A stretch of DNA of 64,000 bases from Paenisporosarcina sp. TG20 (GCF_000286315.1 NZ_ALJG01000364.1:1-64000), one strand, 5' to 3'; positions 1 to 9,328 are shown, numbered from the stretch's first letter. The notes: generated from the letters alone by a model not told the origin. Numbers and translations are program-made.

Positions 1-41
1 TTATGAAATTGACTCACTTATGAAAAATAAATTTCACAGAA

Positions 42-1232
42 TCATTTGCCTCCCATCCATTTCGAAAGCGGATATATTCCGAGGCTCTGGACGACTAGAG
101 AAATAATGACTACTGGAAATGCAAGAGAAATCAAATTATTCGTATGCACATCGTTAATTGTACTCAAACTTAACAATAAAAACACCGACATCGATCCACG
201 GATACCCGACCAGGAAATGAGGAATGCTTTTTTCCAATCGACCATTTTTCGCAACCCGCTAAATAATTGCATTGTGCTAGATACTACGAGGAAACGGATA
301 AGAATCGTGGCTATAAATACACCAATAGCTAGCCCCCAGTGAGTAAATGTTAAATAGTCTGTTGCCACAATACCAATTAGTAGAAATAACAGTGAAAGTA
401 ATGTGGGTTCGACAACGTCCCAAAAACCTGACAATGCTTCACTGTAATGATCTTCTTTATTAATATGTGTAAACTCCCATGACAACATAATCCCTGCGGC
501 AACAGTCGCCAGCACACCAGAAAAACCAAAACTTTCAGCAAGTTGGAAAACCCCATAAGCGATGATGATACTGAGCATGACCTGATAATCGCGATGGTGT
601 GTGTAGTGCACAGCTTTACTTAATAACCATCCTACTACAATCCCAAGACCTATTCCGCCTATAGAGACATAGCTAAATTCACCTAAAATTGACCAAACAT
701 TAAATGCTTTATGATTTATGTACATACCTGAAATGACGCTAAACAGCACAATACTCGTTCCATCATTAATCAGCGATTCCCCATCAACAATATCAGCAAT
801 ACTTTTATTTGGTGATGCTTTTTTAAGTATCGCAACTACAGACACAGGATCAGTAGGCGTCAGAATTGAAGCGACCAATAAGGCTCCTAAAAAGGTTATT
901 GAAAATACTAAGCCGCCTAAATAATATACCACCACCCCCATAAGCCCAGCAGTTAAAATGATTCCAAAAGTGCTTAGCATTGCGATGATACCTGCGTTTT
1001 TTCGTAGCGCAGTTGTGGAAAAACGATAAGCAGAGGTAAATAGTAACCCTGGAAGAAACACATTATAAATGATATCTCCCGTTACTTGGACATCTGAAAA
1101 ATAGGGGATAAACGATAATGCTATCCCAATCAACAGAAGTACGACGGGCACCGGGAAATTTTCTTGTTTTTTATCGATTGTAAAAACGATATAACCAATG
1201 GCTAGTAGAATAATTATTAGTGCTGTAGACAT
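42..1232 (-). CDS. CPA1-family Na+/H+ (or K+/H+) antiporter, NhaP type
   Basis: Integral membrane monovalent cation/proton antiporter of 396 residues with about a dozen hydrophobic segments, a normal length for this family. The TPTDP motif (about residues 125-129) and the ND pair in the segment DGESLINDGTS (about 156-157) are the ion-binding signatures of CPA1 exchangers. An upstream ATG at 1370 is possible, but the ATG at 1232 has a GGAGG seven bases upstream and begins directly with the first membrane helix, so I use it. It stands alone on the minus strand. The transported ion cannot be decided from sequence. Confidence 0.9.
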   Translation of the reverse strand: MSTALIIILLAIGYIVFTIDKKQENFPVPVVLLLIGIALSFIPYFSDVQVTGDIIYNVFLPGLLFTSAYRFSTTALRKNAGIIAMLSTFGIILTAGLMGVVVYYLGGLVFSITFLGALLVASILTPTDPVSVVAILKKASPNKSIADIVDGESLINDGTSIVLFSVISGMYINHKAFNVWSILGEFSYVSIGGIGLGIVVGWLLSKAVHYTHHRDYQVMLSIIIAYGVFQLAESFGFSGVLATVAAGIMLSWEFTHINKEDHYSEALSGFWDVVEPTLLSLLFLLIGIVATDYLTFTHWGLAIGVFIATILIRFLVVSSTMQLFSGLRKMVDWKKAFLISWSGIRGSMSVFLLLSLSTINDVHTNNLISLAFPVVIISLVVQSLGIYPLSKWMGGK

Positions 1233-2237
1233 CAAATTTCCTCCATACTGAAATGAATATGATTTAATACCTTTTGCAGCATATGACGGTTTTCCCGTTA
1301 TACTAGCTAGACTCGTATCTTTATTACAGTTTAAATTTACCCTACCGTCCGTAATAGTAAACAGTTTCATTTCGTTAACTCATGTTTATAATACCAATCA
1401 TAAGTGGAGGCTTGGCAGATCTCCTCGGCATGACGCCCATACGACACTAAACGCTACTACAATTGCCTATTCAATTTCCACAATGTCTCAGGAGTTAAAT
1501 GTTAGTGTTATTTTTTATGGTTATTCATTCCTGCATTATATAATCGGTTCCAACTGTAACACCAGTTGCGGTGTAAGTTTTTCAACACACTGGAACTTGA
1601 TCGAACTAGGGGTTTATTATGCGTTCATTGGAATTACGATTGAAACTCCGTTTTGTCTTTCGAGACGGTCAAACGACAATTCATGGAAAACGAATCTGGT
1701 GACTCTGTCATTAGCTCGGTAAATGTCACAAGTTCATTATCCCGCTCATGGCTATTTGGCTGATTCTTGGTCATCCCACAATTGATAGGAAACGTTTGGA
1801 AATATAAACTCTTTCTTTTCCATGACCTTGAACACTTCTACATTCCCTTATGTTGGAGTTGCATCCTTCTATTATTGGCGTTTTATATCTCCGTATAATC
1901 CACAAACACGTATTTTAAGCATTTCCATCCACCATTCGATGATTTAGGTTTGTGTAAGTATTAACTGATTTAATGAGTTGTTTGATTGAAGGTAAATTAT
2001 TTTGAAATCTCTACACTAAAGATATGATGATAATCTTACAATAGGTTATCTGGACAATAAAGTAATTATCAAGCTTAATCATTCCTACTGTAGATTTATA
2101 CAAACTGAAGTGACTACAACTTTAAAACAAATGGTAAAATCATTAGCAATGACGATGTTGATTAAATGGACGTGTTTCTTTTATGATTTTATGATTTGGG
2201 AAGCGCATTAAAATGAAACCTGATGAGGGGTGTAATA
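1233..2237. other. Non-coding stretch of about 1 kb
   Basis: Lies between the divergent antiporter and PAS-AAA+ regulator genes. Only short ORFs without recognisable protein features occur (for example 1483-1722 on the plus strand). I see no tRNA, clear terminator or repeat. It may hold the promoters of both genes and decayed sequence. Confidence 0.4.
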
Positions 2238-3911
2238 ATGGAAAAACGAAATGGCAATTCTCAATTGATCGACTTGGTGCCTATTGGTCTAGTTTTACTC
2301 GATAAAGAATTTAAAATTACTAATATGAATAAGTTTGCTGAAGACAAGCTGTTTTGCGACAAATCTAACCTTATTAATCAATATTGGACTGATGTATTCC
2401 CTAACTTTATGACAGAAGCAAGAAAAATGGCAGACGCAGAAATATCTCAATTTACTTTTGCAGGGGAAAGTTTTATTGCGAAGACATCGCCTTATATCTC
2501 GGATGGAACAGCAGGATTTAGTTTGTTATTCATGACGAAATCATCGTTGGAAGAATTCACTGAAGAAATGGATTCTTATCAAAATTTAGTGGCCGACCTT
2601 AAAGCAATTTTTGATATATCATATGATGTTATCTATGTTTCAGATGGCAACGGGAAAACCTTATCAGTCAGTGCCGCATCTGAATGGCTATGGGGCTACA
2701 AGGAAAGCGAACTGATAGGTAAAACAGTTTACCAGCTAGAGGCTGAAGGTGTATTTAAACCTTCAGTGACTAGGTTAGTGTTGGAGAAAAAAGAAAAGGT
2801 TTCCTTTGTTCAAACAACAAAGACTGGAAGACGTTTAATGGTGGTCGGTATACCGATTAAAGATGAAAAAGGTAATATAACCAGGGTGGTAAATGCTTCC
2901 CGTGATGTAACAGAAGTGGAAAAATTAGAATCTGAAGTCGAATTATTAAAACAGATGACAGAAGGTTACCGGCAGGAAATAGAAGGCTTTCGAGCAAGGG
3001 ATGAAATCGAAAAAAAAATTATTTCAAGAAGTGTAAAAATGAAGCAAGTAGTAAACTTTTCTCAGAAAATCGCAAAAGTGGATTCTACAGTATTGATTTT
3101 AGGAGAATCCGGCGTCGGGAAAGAAGTAATTGCTTCTTTTATCCATAAATGGAGTAATCGAAGCACTAAGCCCTTTATCACGCTTAATTGCGGGTCAATG
3201 CCCGCTCATTTATTAGAAGCCGAGTTATTTGGCTATGGAGAAAAAAATGCCGAAATGGGTTTAATTGAAATGGCGAACTCCAGCACTTTATTTTTAGAGC
3301 AAATCGACGAAATGCCAATGTCCACTCAGACCAAATTCCTGAGAACGCTACAAGGAAAAAACAGTGTTGGTGAAACGTTGAATTTGAGGATTGTCACAGC
3401 TTCCACTAAAGACTTGAATCTATTGGTTAAAGAAGGGAAATTTAGGGGAGACTTGTATTATCTATTAAATGTAGTCCCCATTTATATTCCTCCATTAAGA
3501 GAACGGCAAGAGGACATTATCCCTTTGGTCATTCATTTTACAGATCAGCTATGCCAAAAATACAACGAAGAGAAAAAATTTAAGCCCTTACTATTAAAAA
3601 AGTTACAGGAATATTCTTGGCCGGGTAACGTACAAGAACTACAAAACATTATTGAGCGGTTATTTGTAACCTCTGAAGGAGTCTGGATTGAGTTGGAAGA
3701 TTTACCAGAACATATGAAAGTGGATAAAACCCATGAAAAAAGCATTAAAATTAATAAAATTATTCCACTTAAAGAAGCAATAGAACTGGTGGAAAAAGAA
3801 CTTCTGGAAATGGCTGAACTAAAATATGGATCAACGACAAAGATTGCCAAAGTTTTAGGGGTCAACCAATCAACAATTAGTAGAAAAATTCAAAGATATA
3901 AAAAAACTTAA
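2238..3911 (+). CDS. PAS-PAS-AAA+ transcriptional regulator with TyrR-type HTH and degenerate sigma-54 activator core
   Basis: 557-residue regulator. Order: N-terminal PAS-like domain (about 5-105), second PAS (about 120-230), a coiled-coil linker (about 230-265), AAA+ domain (about 265-500) and a C-terminal Fis/TyrR-like helix-turn-helix (about 525-555, ending near STISRKIQRYK). Walker A is intact (GESGVGKE). The GAFTGA loop that contacts sigma-54 is absent: ELFGYGEKN runs straight into GLIEMA. Walker B reads LFLEQIDEM instead of the usual LFLDEI, and the second arginine-finger position is Leu (FRGDLYYLLNV). This suggests a TyrR-like factor that does not drive sigma-54 polymerase. Start chosen at the ATG after GAGGGG (2238) rather than 2223. 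It probably controls the downstream catabolic genes, sensing a ligand through PAS. Confidence 0.85.
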   Translation: MEKRNGNSQLIDLVPIGLVLLDKEFKITNMNKFAEDKLFCDKSNLINQYWTDVFPNFMTEARKMADAEISQFTFAGESFIAKTSPYISDGTAGFSLLFMTKSSLEEFTEEMDSYQNLVADLKAIFDISYDVIYVSDGNGKTLSVSAASEWLWGYKESELIGKTVYQLEAEGVFKPSVTRLVLEKKEKVSFVQTTKTGRRLMVVGIPIKDEKGNITRVVNASRDVTEVEKLESEVELLKQMTEGYRQEIEGFRARDEIEKKIISRSVKMKQVVNFSQKIAKVDSTVLILGESGVGKEVIASFIHKWSNRSTKPFITLNCGSMPAHLLEAELFGYGEKNAEMGLIEMANSSTLFLEQIDEMPMSTQTKFLRTLQGKNSVGETLNLRIVTASTKDLNLLVKEGKFRGDLYYLLNVVPIYIPPLRERQEDIIPLVIHFTDQLCQKYNEEKKFKPLLLKKLQEYSWPGNVQELQNIIERLFVTSEGVWIELEDLPEHMKVDKTHEKSIKINKIIPLKEAIELVEKELLEMAELKYGSTTKIAKVLGVNQSTISRKIQRYKKT

Positions 3912-3930
3912 TTATTTTTGCGCCATTGCA

Positions 3931-3960
3931 TACCAGTTATGCACCAATGCATAACTGGTA
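3931..3960. promoter_or_regulatory. Perfect inverted repeat, candidate operator 1
   Basis: Thirteen-base perfect arms (taccagttatgca / tgcataactggta) separated by CCAA, just after the regulator stop codon. No T-tract follows, so it does not look like a terminator. It shares the core ATGCA-N4-TGCAT with the palindrome at 4006-4043, suggesting a common dimeric DNA-binding protein, most simply the adjacent regulator (inference). Confidence 0.6.
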
Positions 3961-4005
3961 CTTGGTAGGAATTTACCTTAATAATAAAACTAAATAAAGC
4001 ATTTT

Positions 4006-4043
4006 AACTTAAAGTCTATGCATTATTGCATAGACTTTAAGTT
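4006..4043. promoter_or_regulatory. Perfect 17-bp inverted repeat, candidate operator 2
   Basis: Seventeen-base perfect arms with a TTAT centre, 78 bases before the amidase start. It has the same ATGCA-N4-TGCAT core as the repeat at 3931-3960, and the two centres are about 79 bp apart. I saw no convincing -24/-12 (GG-N10-GC) promoter nearby, in keeping with the missing GAFTGA loop of the regulator. Confidence 0.6.
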
Positions 4044-4121
4044 GCGCACATATTGTAACCGAAGTTGAAGGATGTTATAACTAATAACAAGTTTTAAAAA
4101 AAGGAAGGAGCCAGCAATATA

Positions 4122-4940
4122 ATGGATAAACAAAAGGTTATGGTTGCTGCAATTCAAATGAACTCTGTTCCATACGACCTTCAAGGAAACTTGAAGATGG
4201 CGGAACAATTGATTACCCAAGCTTTGCAGAAAAACGGGAAACTAATTGTCCTTCCTGAATTATTCAATACAGGTTATAGAGTGGAAGACAAAGATACTGA
4301 AATGGCAGAAGAAATTCCCGGTTACACCACAACCTGGTTAACCGAGATTGCAAAAAAGCATAATGTCTATTTTTCTACTGCTATTTTGGAAAAAGGAGCT
4401 ATTAAAGGGATTGTATTTGATACTGCCATTTTGGTAGGACCGGAAGGACTAATCGGAAGTTATCGTAAAACGCATCTATGGGATCTTGAAAATATTCGAT
4501 TTACAAAAGGCGAAGATTTTCCTGTCTTTGAAACACCCATAGGGAATATAGGCATGCAGATTTGCTATGAAATAGGCTTCCCTGAAGGAGCAAGAATATT
4601 AGCCTTAAAAGGGGCTGACATTATTGTATATCCTTCTGCTTTTGGAAAAGCCCGAAGGTATGCATGGGACATAGCATCAAGAGCTCGAGCTTTAGAGAAC
4701 GGGATATTCATAATTGCCGCCAACAGAACAGGTACTGAAAAAGGGGAAACAATATTCGGTGGAGGTAGTAGAATAGTTGACCCATTCGGGGAGATTTTAG
4801 TTCAGACAGAAAATGAAAGTGATGTTATTTTAATAGAAATTGAGCTAAACAAAGTAACGGAACAGCGGAGAATGCTTCCTTACTTAAGAGATTTAAACAA
4901 AAATTTATTTCCACAAGGATTGGCTAAAAAACCTTTTTAA
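4122..4940 (+). CDS. Carbon-nitrogen hydrolase (nitrilase superfamily), probable half-amidase/carbamoylase
   Basis: Cytoplasmic hydrolase of 272 residues, the typical length of the amidase branch. The Glu-Lys-Cys catalytic triad is visible: E46 in LPELFN, K116 in YRKTHLW and C148 in QICYEIGFPEGAR. Relatives hydrolyse omega-amides or N-carbamoyl compounds. Beside an NCS1 permease and a cyclic-imide-hydrolase-like enzyme, the simplest role is the second step, opening the linear half-amide or carbamoyl product to acid plus ammonia (inference). It is preceded by a GGAGG at good spacing and by the palindromic operators, and is the first gene of the cluster after the regulator. Confidence 0.88.
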   Translation: MDKQKVMVAAIQMNSVPYDLQGNLKMAEQLITQALQKNGKLIVLPELFNTGYRVEDKDTEMAEEIPGYTTTWLTEIAKKHNVYFSTAILEKGAIKGIVFDTAILVGPEGLIGSYRKTHLWDLENIRFTKGEDFPVFETPIGNIGMQICYEIGFPEGARILALKGADIIVYPSAFGKARRYAWDIASRARALENGIFIIAANRTGTEKGETIFGGGSRIVDPFGEILVQTENESDVILIEIELNKVTEQRRMLPYLRDLNKNLFPQGLAKKPF

Positions 4941-4981
4941 GGTGTTTTCATATATAGATTAGAGCTTTTTCATAGCAAAAA

Positions 4982-4995
4982 TTAAAGCGCTTACA
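4982..4995 (+). promoter_or_regulatory. Candidate cre site (CcpA box)
   Basis: TTAAAGCGCTTACA matches the catabolite-responsive element consensus TGWAANCGNTNWCA at all but the second position. It lies between the amidase and the permease and could impose carbon catabolite repression on the transporter part of the cluster. Confidence 0.5.
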
Positions 4996-5048
4996 GTTGG
5001 GTTGGGTTTTGTGTTTTATTAAAACCAAGGGAAATGAGGCAGATAAAA

Positions 5049-6479
5049 GTGAAAAAAAACACATTGATTTCAAGAGATATTTTACCTACACATGGTAAGA
5101 ATAGAGTTATTTCCGGTTGGGGATTCTTTAATATATGGGTGGGAATGGCAGTTATCATTGCTACTTTTCAAATTGGCGCAAACGGAATTGAATCCATGTC
5201 TTTATGGCATCTTGCAGGAGCAATTCTAATCGCGAACATAGTTATTGCAATTGTTGGAAGCTTAAGCGGAGATATCGGCGTCGAGCACGGACTGTCATTT
5301 GCAGCTTATATGCGCGCTCCATTCGGAACAGTGGGTGTACATCTTCCTGCTCTTAGTCGGGGAATCGTTGCAGCCATCTGGTTTGGAATTCAAACATATT
5401 TAGGAGCAACAGCCATTAACTATATCGTCAATAGTATGACTGGCTTCGACTCTTGGTTTACATGGTATTTAGTTTTTGCAGCTGTACAAATCATCAATAC
5501 AGCTATTGGTATTAAAGCAGTAGACCGCTTTGCAGCGATAGCTGCACCTGCTATTATTATCATTTCTGTTTGGATTTTCTTTGATATGGTAGGAATGGCC
5601 GCAGATAACGGAATAAACGTATTCAGCTACGTAGGTACAGGCCAGACCACTACTTGGTTTTTGATCATGGTGGCCAATATGGGATTCTGGTCAGCATTAG
5701 CCGTGGACATTCCAAATATCACAAGATACGTCAAGGCACCAACCAATGAACGTAACTGGTTTAAGAGAAACAAAAATAACTACTTGCCGCATATCATCGC
5801 GTTACCTTTAGTCCAGACATTTATGGGGATAATTGGTGCGGTTAGCCTTCTTGCAGCAGGACTATGGAATCCGATTGAAGTTATTCAAGCTACTTCGACT
5901 GGTTGGATTATGGTGGTCCTTCTAGTGATGGTTGTTTTGGCACAATGGTCGACGAACTCAGCTGCCAATTTAATTCCAGCTTCTTTAACTTTTGTAAACG
6001 CGGGCGCAAAATTTAATGTGTCTTACACCTCGGGCATTATTATTGCAGGGGTAGTAGGCACATTGTTCCAACCATGGGCTATATTAAATCAATTATTTGT
6101 CTTCTTGGGTTATTATGGTGCTATATTATCGGCAGTAGCTGGAATTATCATTTGTGATTACTATATTATTCGCAAAAGACGTCTTGCTGTTCAAGACCTA
6201 TACAATCCGGAAGGTCAATTTAAATTTGATAACGGAATCAACTGGGCAGGCATGATTTCCTGGGTGGTTGCAGGTGGACTTGCTGTTTATTTCCTTCAGT
6301 ACATGTATCTCGTAGGATTCCCGTTAGGATTTATTTGCTACTATTTGTTAATGAAATTTTGGTATTTGAAAAGACATCCTCAAAAAGAAGTAGAATCAAA
6401 TTACTCGGACGAATACCTTGGCACTACTGTGGGTCGCGATTGGGTTATTAAGGACAATGGTGAACAGTCTGTTAAATAG
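5049..6479 (+). CDS. NCS1-family permease (cytosine/purine/allantoin/hydantoin type)
   Basis: Membrane transporter of about 476 residues with around twelve hydrophobic helices, the usual NCS1 architecture. The N-terminal LPTHGKNRVISGWGFFNIW and the following region with FQIGANGI and GLSFAAYMRAPFG are characteristic of nucleobase/ureide cation symporters. An ATG at 5034 is also in frame but has only a weak, very close ribosome site. GTG at 5049 has GAGG nine bases upstream, so I favour it; either is possible. Context with an amidase and a cyclic amide hydrolase suggests uptake of a ring compound such as an imide, hydantoin or ureide. The substrate is inferred, not visible. Confidence 0.88.
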   Translation: MKKNTLISRDILPTHGKNRVISGWGFFNIWVGMAVIIATFQIGANGIESMSLWHLAGAILIANIVIAIVGSLSGDIGVEHGLSFAAYMRAPFGTVGVHLPALSRGIVAAIWFGIQTYLGATAINYIVNSMTGFDSWFTWYLVFAAVQIINTAIGIKAVDRFAAIAAPAIIIISVWIFFDMVGMAADNGINVFSYVGTGQTTTWFLIMVANMGFWSALAVDIPNITRYVKAPTNERNWFKRNKNNYLPHIIALPLVQTFMGIIGAVSLLAAGLWNPIEVIQATSTGWIMVVLLVMVVLAQWSTNSAANLIPASLTFVNAGAKFNVSYTSGIIIAGVVGTLFQPWAILNQLFVFLGYYGAILSAVAGIIICDYYIIRKRRLAVQDLYNPEGQFKFDNGINWAGMISWVVAGGLAVYFLQYMYLVGFPLGFICYYLLMKFWYLKRHPQKEVESNYSDEYLGTTVGRDWVIKDNGEQSVK

Positions 6480-6604
6480 TTGTATTTTGTATCAAACATT
6501 TAGAACTGGGCAATATGAACTGAACAAATTTTAAGTAATAATAGAAACAAATTGTTGATGATACATAATCAGCAATTTCTATCAAAAATAGGGAGCGATG
6601 ACAA

Positions 6605-7489
6605 ATGGCAAAAAAAGAAATTTTGGTGGCTTATGGTGTGGACGTGGATGCAGTAGCAGGTTGGCTCGGGTCATATGGAGGAGAAGATTCACCAGATGAT
6701 ATTTCAAGAGGCCTTTTTGCAGGAGAAATCGGCGCACCTCGTTTGCTAGACCTATTTGATAAATATAACTTAAAAACAACTTGGTTTATCCCGGGGCATT
6801 CTATAGAAACATTCCCTGAGCAAATGAAAGACGTGCATAACAGAGGTCATGAAATCGGAATTCACGGGTATTCACACGAAAACCCAATAGCTATGACTTT
6901 ACAGCAAGAAGAAGCTGTATTATTAAAGTCTATCGATTTAGTCAAAAAACTGACTGGAAAGAAACCAACAGGATATGTAGCACCTTGGTGGGAATTCTCC
7001 AATGTGACAAATGAATTGCTTCATAAAAATGGTATTAAATACGATCACAGTTTAATGCATAATGATTTCACTCCATACTATGTTCGAATCGGTGACAGTT
7101 GGACCAAAATAGATTATTCTAAGCAAGCCGAAGAATGGATGAAACCATTGCAACGAGGGAAAGAAACAAGCTTGATTGAAATCCCAGCAAACTGGTATTT
7201 GGACGATCTTCCGCCTATGATGTTCATTAAAAAATCACCTAATAGCCATGGTTTTGTAAATCCTCGCGATATTGAGGAAATGTGGCGCGACCAGTTTGAT
7301 TGGGTATACGAAAATATGGACTATGGTGTGTTTACAATGACAATTCACCCCGATGTCAGCGGCCGTCCACAAGTATTAAAAATGCACGAGCGCCTAATTG
7401 AGCATATAAATAAACATGAGAATGTTAGATGGGTGACATTTGACGAAATTGCCGATGATTTTGCAAAACGCAATCCGTTCAAAGGGTAA
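6605..7489 (+). CDS. Polysaccharide-deacetylase-fold hydrolase, cyclic imide hydrolase / PuuE allantoinase-like
   Basis: 294 residues with the NodB/CE4 fold but no signal peptide, so a cytoplasmic member of the branch acting on cyclic amides. The metal/catalytic set is present: D13 and D15 in [11 protein letters not shown], and the HxxxH pair at H87/H91 in [15 protein letters not shown] and [10 protein letters not shown] follow as in imidase-type members. The length matches the 293-residue cyclic imide hydrolase known from Pseudomonas putida (family knowledge). It would open the ring of a cyclic imide or ureide, giving the substrate for the nitrilase-type enzyme encoded 2 kb upstream. PuuE-type allantoinase is the main alternative. 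Confidence 0.82.
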   Translation: MAKKEILVAYGVDVDAVAGWLGSYGGEDSPDDISRGLFAGEIGAPRLLDLFDKYNLKTTWFIPGHSIETFPEQMKDVHNRGHEIGIHGYSHENPIAMTLQQEEAVLLKSIDLVKKLTGKKPTGYVAPWWEFSNVTNELLHKNGIKYDHSLMHNDFTPYYVRIGDSWTKIDYSKQAEEWMKPLQRGKETSLIEIPANWYLDDLPPMMFIKKSPNSHGFVNPRDIEEMWRDQFDWVYENMDYGVFTMTIHPDVSGRPQVLKMHERLIEHINKHENVRWVTFDEIADDFAKRNPFKG

Positions 7490-7505
7490 TCCCTATATCT
7501 AAATT

Positions 7506-7530
7506 ATCCGCTCTTAGTTTTAGAGCGGAT
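7506..7530 (+). terminator. Intergenic hairpin, weak terminator or processing site
   Basis: Nine-base perfect stem ATCCGCTCT / AGAGCGGAT with a seven-base loop, followed by a T-rich but interrupted tail. It sits between the hydrolase gene and the CxxC-CobW pair and may lower expression of the latter. Confidence 0.5.
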
Positions 7531-7562
7531 AGTTCTATTTAAACATTAAAGGAGGGTTTCGA

Positions 7563-7916
7563 ATGTGCATCTTATGTGGGGAGTTCGTTATGCAAATCCA
7601 CTGGACTGACAAAACTTCGACTGATGAAACAGAAATACTGGTTGGCGACCTTCAACGGACACGCATGCGAACACGTTTACACCGCGCGAAATTATGCAAT
7701 AAAATTCTCAGTTACTACCGTTTAAAGTTGGAAGACTGGCATGGGAGCAAATTTGTTTTGCGAGACCTAAAAGGCAATCAAGAAATTGTCCACGATTTAG
7801 GGGCGCTCTGGGGCACTGCTGAAAAAATGCTAGGTGGACCAATAAATCCGTTAGATCCAAATTTACTTCAGCAGATTCAAGAGGAACAAAATCTACTAAG
7901 GAATGAAAATAAATGA
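7563..7916 (+). CDS. Small CxxC protein paired with CobW GTPase, function unknown
   Basis: 117-residue protein that starts MCILCGEFVMQIHWTD, so Cys2 and Cys5 form a possible metal-binding CxxC at the extreme N-terminus. A middle region with KLEDWHGSKFVLRDLKG and a helical tail with GALWGTAEKMLGGP follow. I do not know a named family. The start is supported by GGAGG seven bases upstream. The stop overlaps the start of the CobW-type gene (ATGA), so the two are translationally coupled. I infer a metal-handling accessory for the hydrolase cluster, for example a client or docking factor for the GTPase. Confidence 0.7.
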   Translation: MCILCGEFVMQIHWTDKTSTDETEILVGDLQRTRMRTRLHRAKLCNKILSYYRLKLEDWHGSKFVLRDLKGNQEIVHDLGALWGTAEKMLGGPINPLDPNLLQQIQEEQNLLRNENK

Positions 7917-8932
7917 CTAACTCCAATAAAAAGCCTATCACCATCATCACTGGTTGTCTTGGAAGTGGGAAAACAACTTTATTACGGAAACTTCTAAAGA
8001 AACCAGAATTACAGCATAATACAGCAGTCATTGTAAATGAGTTTGGAAAAATTGGGCTCGATCACCATTTACTGAAAAAAACAGATGAAAAAACAGTACT
8101 ATTAAATGGTGGGTGCATTTGTTGCAACAATCGGGAAGACTTGGAAAATGAATTGAAATCCTTTTTAAGTATGGACCATAATAAGGATGCATCAATTAAC
8201 AGAATTATCATTGAAACAACAGGGATGGCAGACCCCTCCCCTATTCTATTTACTATTTTAACGAACCCGTTGCTTCAGCATCATTATTACATTGAAAGTG
8301 TTGTGGCAACTGTGGATACAAAAAATGGATTGCTTCATTTAAAAAACAATCCTGAACTTGTGAAACAAGTCATAGTAGCAGACAAAATAATATTAACGAA
8401 GACAGATATTTCAACACTAGAAGAGAAAGAAGAACTGATGAGACAGTTACATCGCATAAACCCTTCTTGTGAAGTTCATGAAGCTATTCACGGGGATATC
8501 GGAATTGACATTTTAAAAGTAGATCATCAGTCATTATCAATTAGTAAAATCGAGGCAGAACCTCTGAAAATAGAAAACACTAATCATTACGATTCAAACA
8601 TAAAATCAATTTCATTTACATTTAATTCTCCACTTGACTGGACAGCTTTCGGACTATGGTTAAGTGCTCTTCTTCATGCAAATGGTGAAGATGTTCTACG
8701 TGTAAAAGGACTACTTGACGTAGGGGAAGACGGACCCATTGTCTTAAATGGTGTGCAGCATATTATTCATCCACCAGAACATTTGGATACTTGGCCTGAT
8801 AATGTTAAACATTCGCATTTAGTATTTATTTTAAGATCCATCGAACCAATGGATATTGAAAAATCATTAAAATCTTTTCAATTCTTTTTGGGAACTGATA
8901 TTGAAGTATTAGAATTAATTACAGCACTCTGA
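7913..8932 (+). CDS. CobW/COG0523-family metallochaperone GTPase
   Basis: 339 residues. The Walker A GCLGSGKTT (14-22), the GGCICC metal-binding motif (66-71), ETTGMADP (101-108) and a guanine-specificity TKTD-type motif are all present, followed by a CobW C-terminal domain (about 225-335). COG0523 GTPases load metals, often zinc, into partner proteins. Next to a metal-dependent deacetylase-fold hydrolase it likely supplies that enzyme (inference). It overlaps the small CxxC gene by four bases. No Zur-type site is obvious upstream. Confidence 0.88.
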   Translation: MTNSNKKPITIITGCLGSGKTTLLRKLLKKPELQHNTAVIVNEFGKIGLDHHLLKKTDEKTVLLNGGCICCNNREDLENELKSFLSMDHNKDASINRIIIETTGMADPSPILFTILTNPLLQHHYYIESVVATVDTKNGLLHLKNNPELVKQVIVADKIILTKTDISTLEEKEELMRQLHRINPSCEVHEAIHGDIGIDILKVDHQSLSISKIEAEPLKIENTNHYDSNIKSISFTFNSPLDWTAFGLWLSALLHANGEDVLRVKGLLDVGEDGPIVLNGVQHIIHPPEHLDTWPDNVKHSHLVFILRSIEPMDIEKSLKSFQFFLGTDIEVLELITAL

Positions 8933-8974
8933 AATTTAAGATAATTAATTTAAAAATGTTCTTTTAGAACGATA

Positions 8975-9154
8975 CTAACATACTTTAGGTTTTTCCCTGA
9001 TTCTTGAAAGAGGCTTAATTAGTTTTCCAAGCTCCAAATTTATATACTCCCATTTTTGACTAACCCACGCACAGGTGTTAGGCATGCTTTCGGACACGAT
9101 TTCTGTAACACCAAACTTAAAGAAGTATTGCCGAGAAATGGGTCTAAAGTCTAC
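8975..9154 (-). pseudogene. C-terminal fragment of an unidentified protein
   Basis: A 60-codon open frame without start codon, bounded upstream by TAA, reading like real protein (for example YFFKFGVTEIVSESMP and INLELGKLIKPLSRIRE) and ending in TAG. I do not recognise the family. It is probably the tail of a deleted gene. Confidence 0.3.
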
Positions 9155-9328
9155 ACTTTAGGCCCATTGCTCAACTATTGTTTCTCTGGATTCTGCATCG
9201 TAGATCAAGCTTTCCTTTTAATAAAATAGCAGAAGAAGATACAATTCACTCCCCTCCTACTTGCCATAAAGTTACGAACTTTATAAATACATTCCTAGTA
9301 ACAAAAGCGCTAAAGCGCACTTGCTCAC

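Noticed and set aside
1483-1722. 79-codon plus-strand ORF
   Set aside because: No ribosome site, no family features, unusual composition.
3911-4122. Sigma-54 (-24/-12) promoter upstream of the amidase
   Set aside because: No GG-N10-GC arrangement with acceptable flanks was seen.
9050-9140. Plus-strand reading TGVRHAFGHDFCNTKLKE, reminiscent of a tyrosine recombinase HxxR region
   Set aside because: Too short, no flanking integrase motifs, and the minus strand gives a longer, more protein-like frame.
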